From Pandoraea anhela (lineage in GTDB: Bacteria; Pseudomonadota; Gammaproteobacteria; Burkholderiales; Burkholderiaceae), in the NCBI RefSeq assembly GCF_902459655.1, contig NZ_CABPSB010000031.1, forward strand, positions 1 to 41,908: 41,908 nucleotides of DNA, read 5' to 3'. Shown one piece after another: positions 41,490-41,908 of this stretch. Made by a program: the position numbers and the translations under genes. The notes under the pieces were generated by a model. It searched no databases. It saw only the letters and a program-made list of their open reading frames with translations, and was not told the DNA's origin. Position 1 is the first letter of the stretch; each line of letters starts with the position of its first letter.

Positions 41490-41698
41490 TTCGTCACCGA
41501 TTCGAACGAGTGCGCCGTTCGTGTACGCGGTTGAGTGTCGTGGCGTCTTGGTGGCGAACGATGGGGCGCGCCGCCGCCCAGGGCCCCACGCGTCGGCATG
41601 TCACAACCCATCCTCTTCGCCCAGTGTGCGGATCCCGGACGCCGAGGTTTCCGCGCGATGCCGAAGAAATACCTGTCTATGTAGAGTGCGTTACGAAG

Positions 41699-41737
41699 AA
41701 CGCCCCAGGCGCCCGGTTTCCGGGCGCCTGGGGCGTT
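41699..41737. terminator. Perfect 18-bp hairpin, possible bidirectional terminator
   Basis: Bases 41699-41716 and 41720-41737 are perfect reverse complements with a TTT loop. Only a broken T-run follows (GGTTTGTTGG), so it is a strong structure but an imperfect intrinsic terminator on the plus strand. It separates the LuxR-type gene from the promoter downstream. Confidence 0.6.
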
Positions 41738-41808
41738 GGTTTGTTGGGCCGACGTGACGCATCAACACAAAAGCTTCTTCCCATCTTAAAAATAGTTTCA
41801 CAAAGTGC

Positions 41809-41837
41809 TTGCGTGTCGTAGCGAAGGTCATTAATAT
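41809..41837 (+). promoter_or_regulatory. Strong sigma-70-like promoter with A/T-rich upstream element
   Basis: TTGCGT at 41809-41814 and TAATAT at 41832-41837 are separated by 17 bases, and the stretch TTAAAAATAGTTT at 41786-41798 sits where an UP element would be. The transcript would run out of the window. The combination is typical of rRNA or tRNA operons; what follows is not visible. Confidence 0.5.
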
Positions 41838-41908
41838 CTCGTCTCTCGCAACGACAGCGACGCAGCGAAAGCAGCGACGAAGTTGAAGCGACGGGCTGCA
41901 AAGCCCGG

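Larger units (their letters stand above)
41490..41908. other. Terminal region without a gene
   Basis: After the LuxR-type stop I see no protein gene. The region holds a weak 6-bp hairpin at 41503-41521, the strong hairpin at 41699-41737, an A/T-rich stretch at 41770-41800, the promoter-like pair at 41809-41837 and a short CGGGCT/AGCCCG stem with a GCAA loop at 41892-41907. The layout resembles the leader of a stable RNA operon, which would begin beyond the window. Confidence 0.5.

Noticed and set aside
1-41908. CRISPR array, tRNA or rRNA genes, phage genes
   Set aside because: No spaced direct repeats of CRISPR size, no cloverleaf-like sequence and no phage structural proteins were seen; the tandem repeats are short and unspaced.

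Overview
The window is high-GC DNA with dense, short-gap coding on both strands. Gene families (MHS/MFS permeases, CaiB/BaiF transferases, fused indolepyruvate oxidoreductase, IclR, GlxA-type and PucR-type regulators) and the catabolic gene content point to a Burkholderiales betaproteobacterium, perhaps Pandoraea or Burkholderia. That placement is inference from protein style only. I saw no tRNA, rRNA or CRISPR array inside the window.

Layout. (1) 1-9294: the end of an IS3/IS150-type insertion sequence has cut the last gene of a minus-strand catabolic operon. In transcription order the operon is acyl-CoA dehydrogenase, flavodoxin-fold oxidoreductase, fused indolepyruvate:ferredoxin oxidoreductase, MHS transporter and a truncated thiolase. 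A divergent GlxA/AraC-type regulator faces it. (2) 9571-10668: a MASE2-like/GGDEF diguanylate cyclase. (3) 10861-15343: an acid-CoA module of MFS permease, CaiB/BaiF CoA-transferase and citryl-CoA-lyase-like protein, with a convergent IclR regulator and a perfect palindromic operator ahead of the permease. (4) 15631-17505: a COG4637-like ATPase and an unrecognised protein. (5) 17780-27217, all minus strand: two semialdehyde dehydrogenases, two class III aminotransferases, an Lrp/AsnC regulator, a DoeB-like deacylase, a 2-hydroxyacid dehydrogenase and an AA_synth (DUF1185) protein. This resembles ectoine-degradation or putrescine-transaminase gene sets, without an ectoine hydrolase. (6) 27474-38248, plus strand: a GAF-PucR regulator interrupted by an in-frame TAG, then a flavin reductase with an odd C-terminal half, aldehyde dehydrogenase, luciferase-like monooxygenase, alpha/beta hydrolase, NIPSNAP protein, a complete ProVWX-like betaine ABC importer and a carboxymuconolactone-decarboxylase-family protein. 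(7) 38336-41489: XapX protein and amidohydrolase (minus strand), and a FixJ/LuxR regulator whose receiver lacks the phosphoacceptor aspartate (plus strand). (8) The last 170 bases hold a perfect 18-bp hairpin and a strong promoter-like sequence reading out of the window.

The most interesting unit is region 6. A flavin-dependent ring-opening monooxygenase pair, aldehyde dehydrogenase and hydrolase sit in one run with a quaternary-amine importer. This fits import and ring cleavage of an N-heterocyclic betaine, by analogy with trigonelline (tgn), pyridine and Rut pathways. Succinate-semialdehyde-type dehydrogenases in the divergent region 5 could take up the products. The substrate is not proven by sequence.

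Short tandem repeats with periods of 7, 9 or 11 bp recur at gene borders, and two genes are broken (thiolase by the IS, regulator by a stop codon), so this is an actively changing accessory catabolic region.
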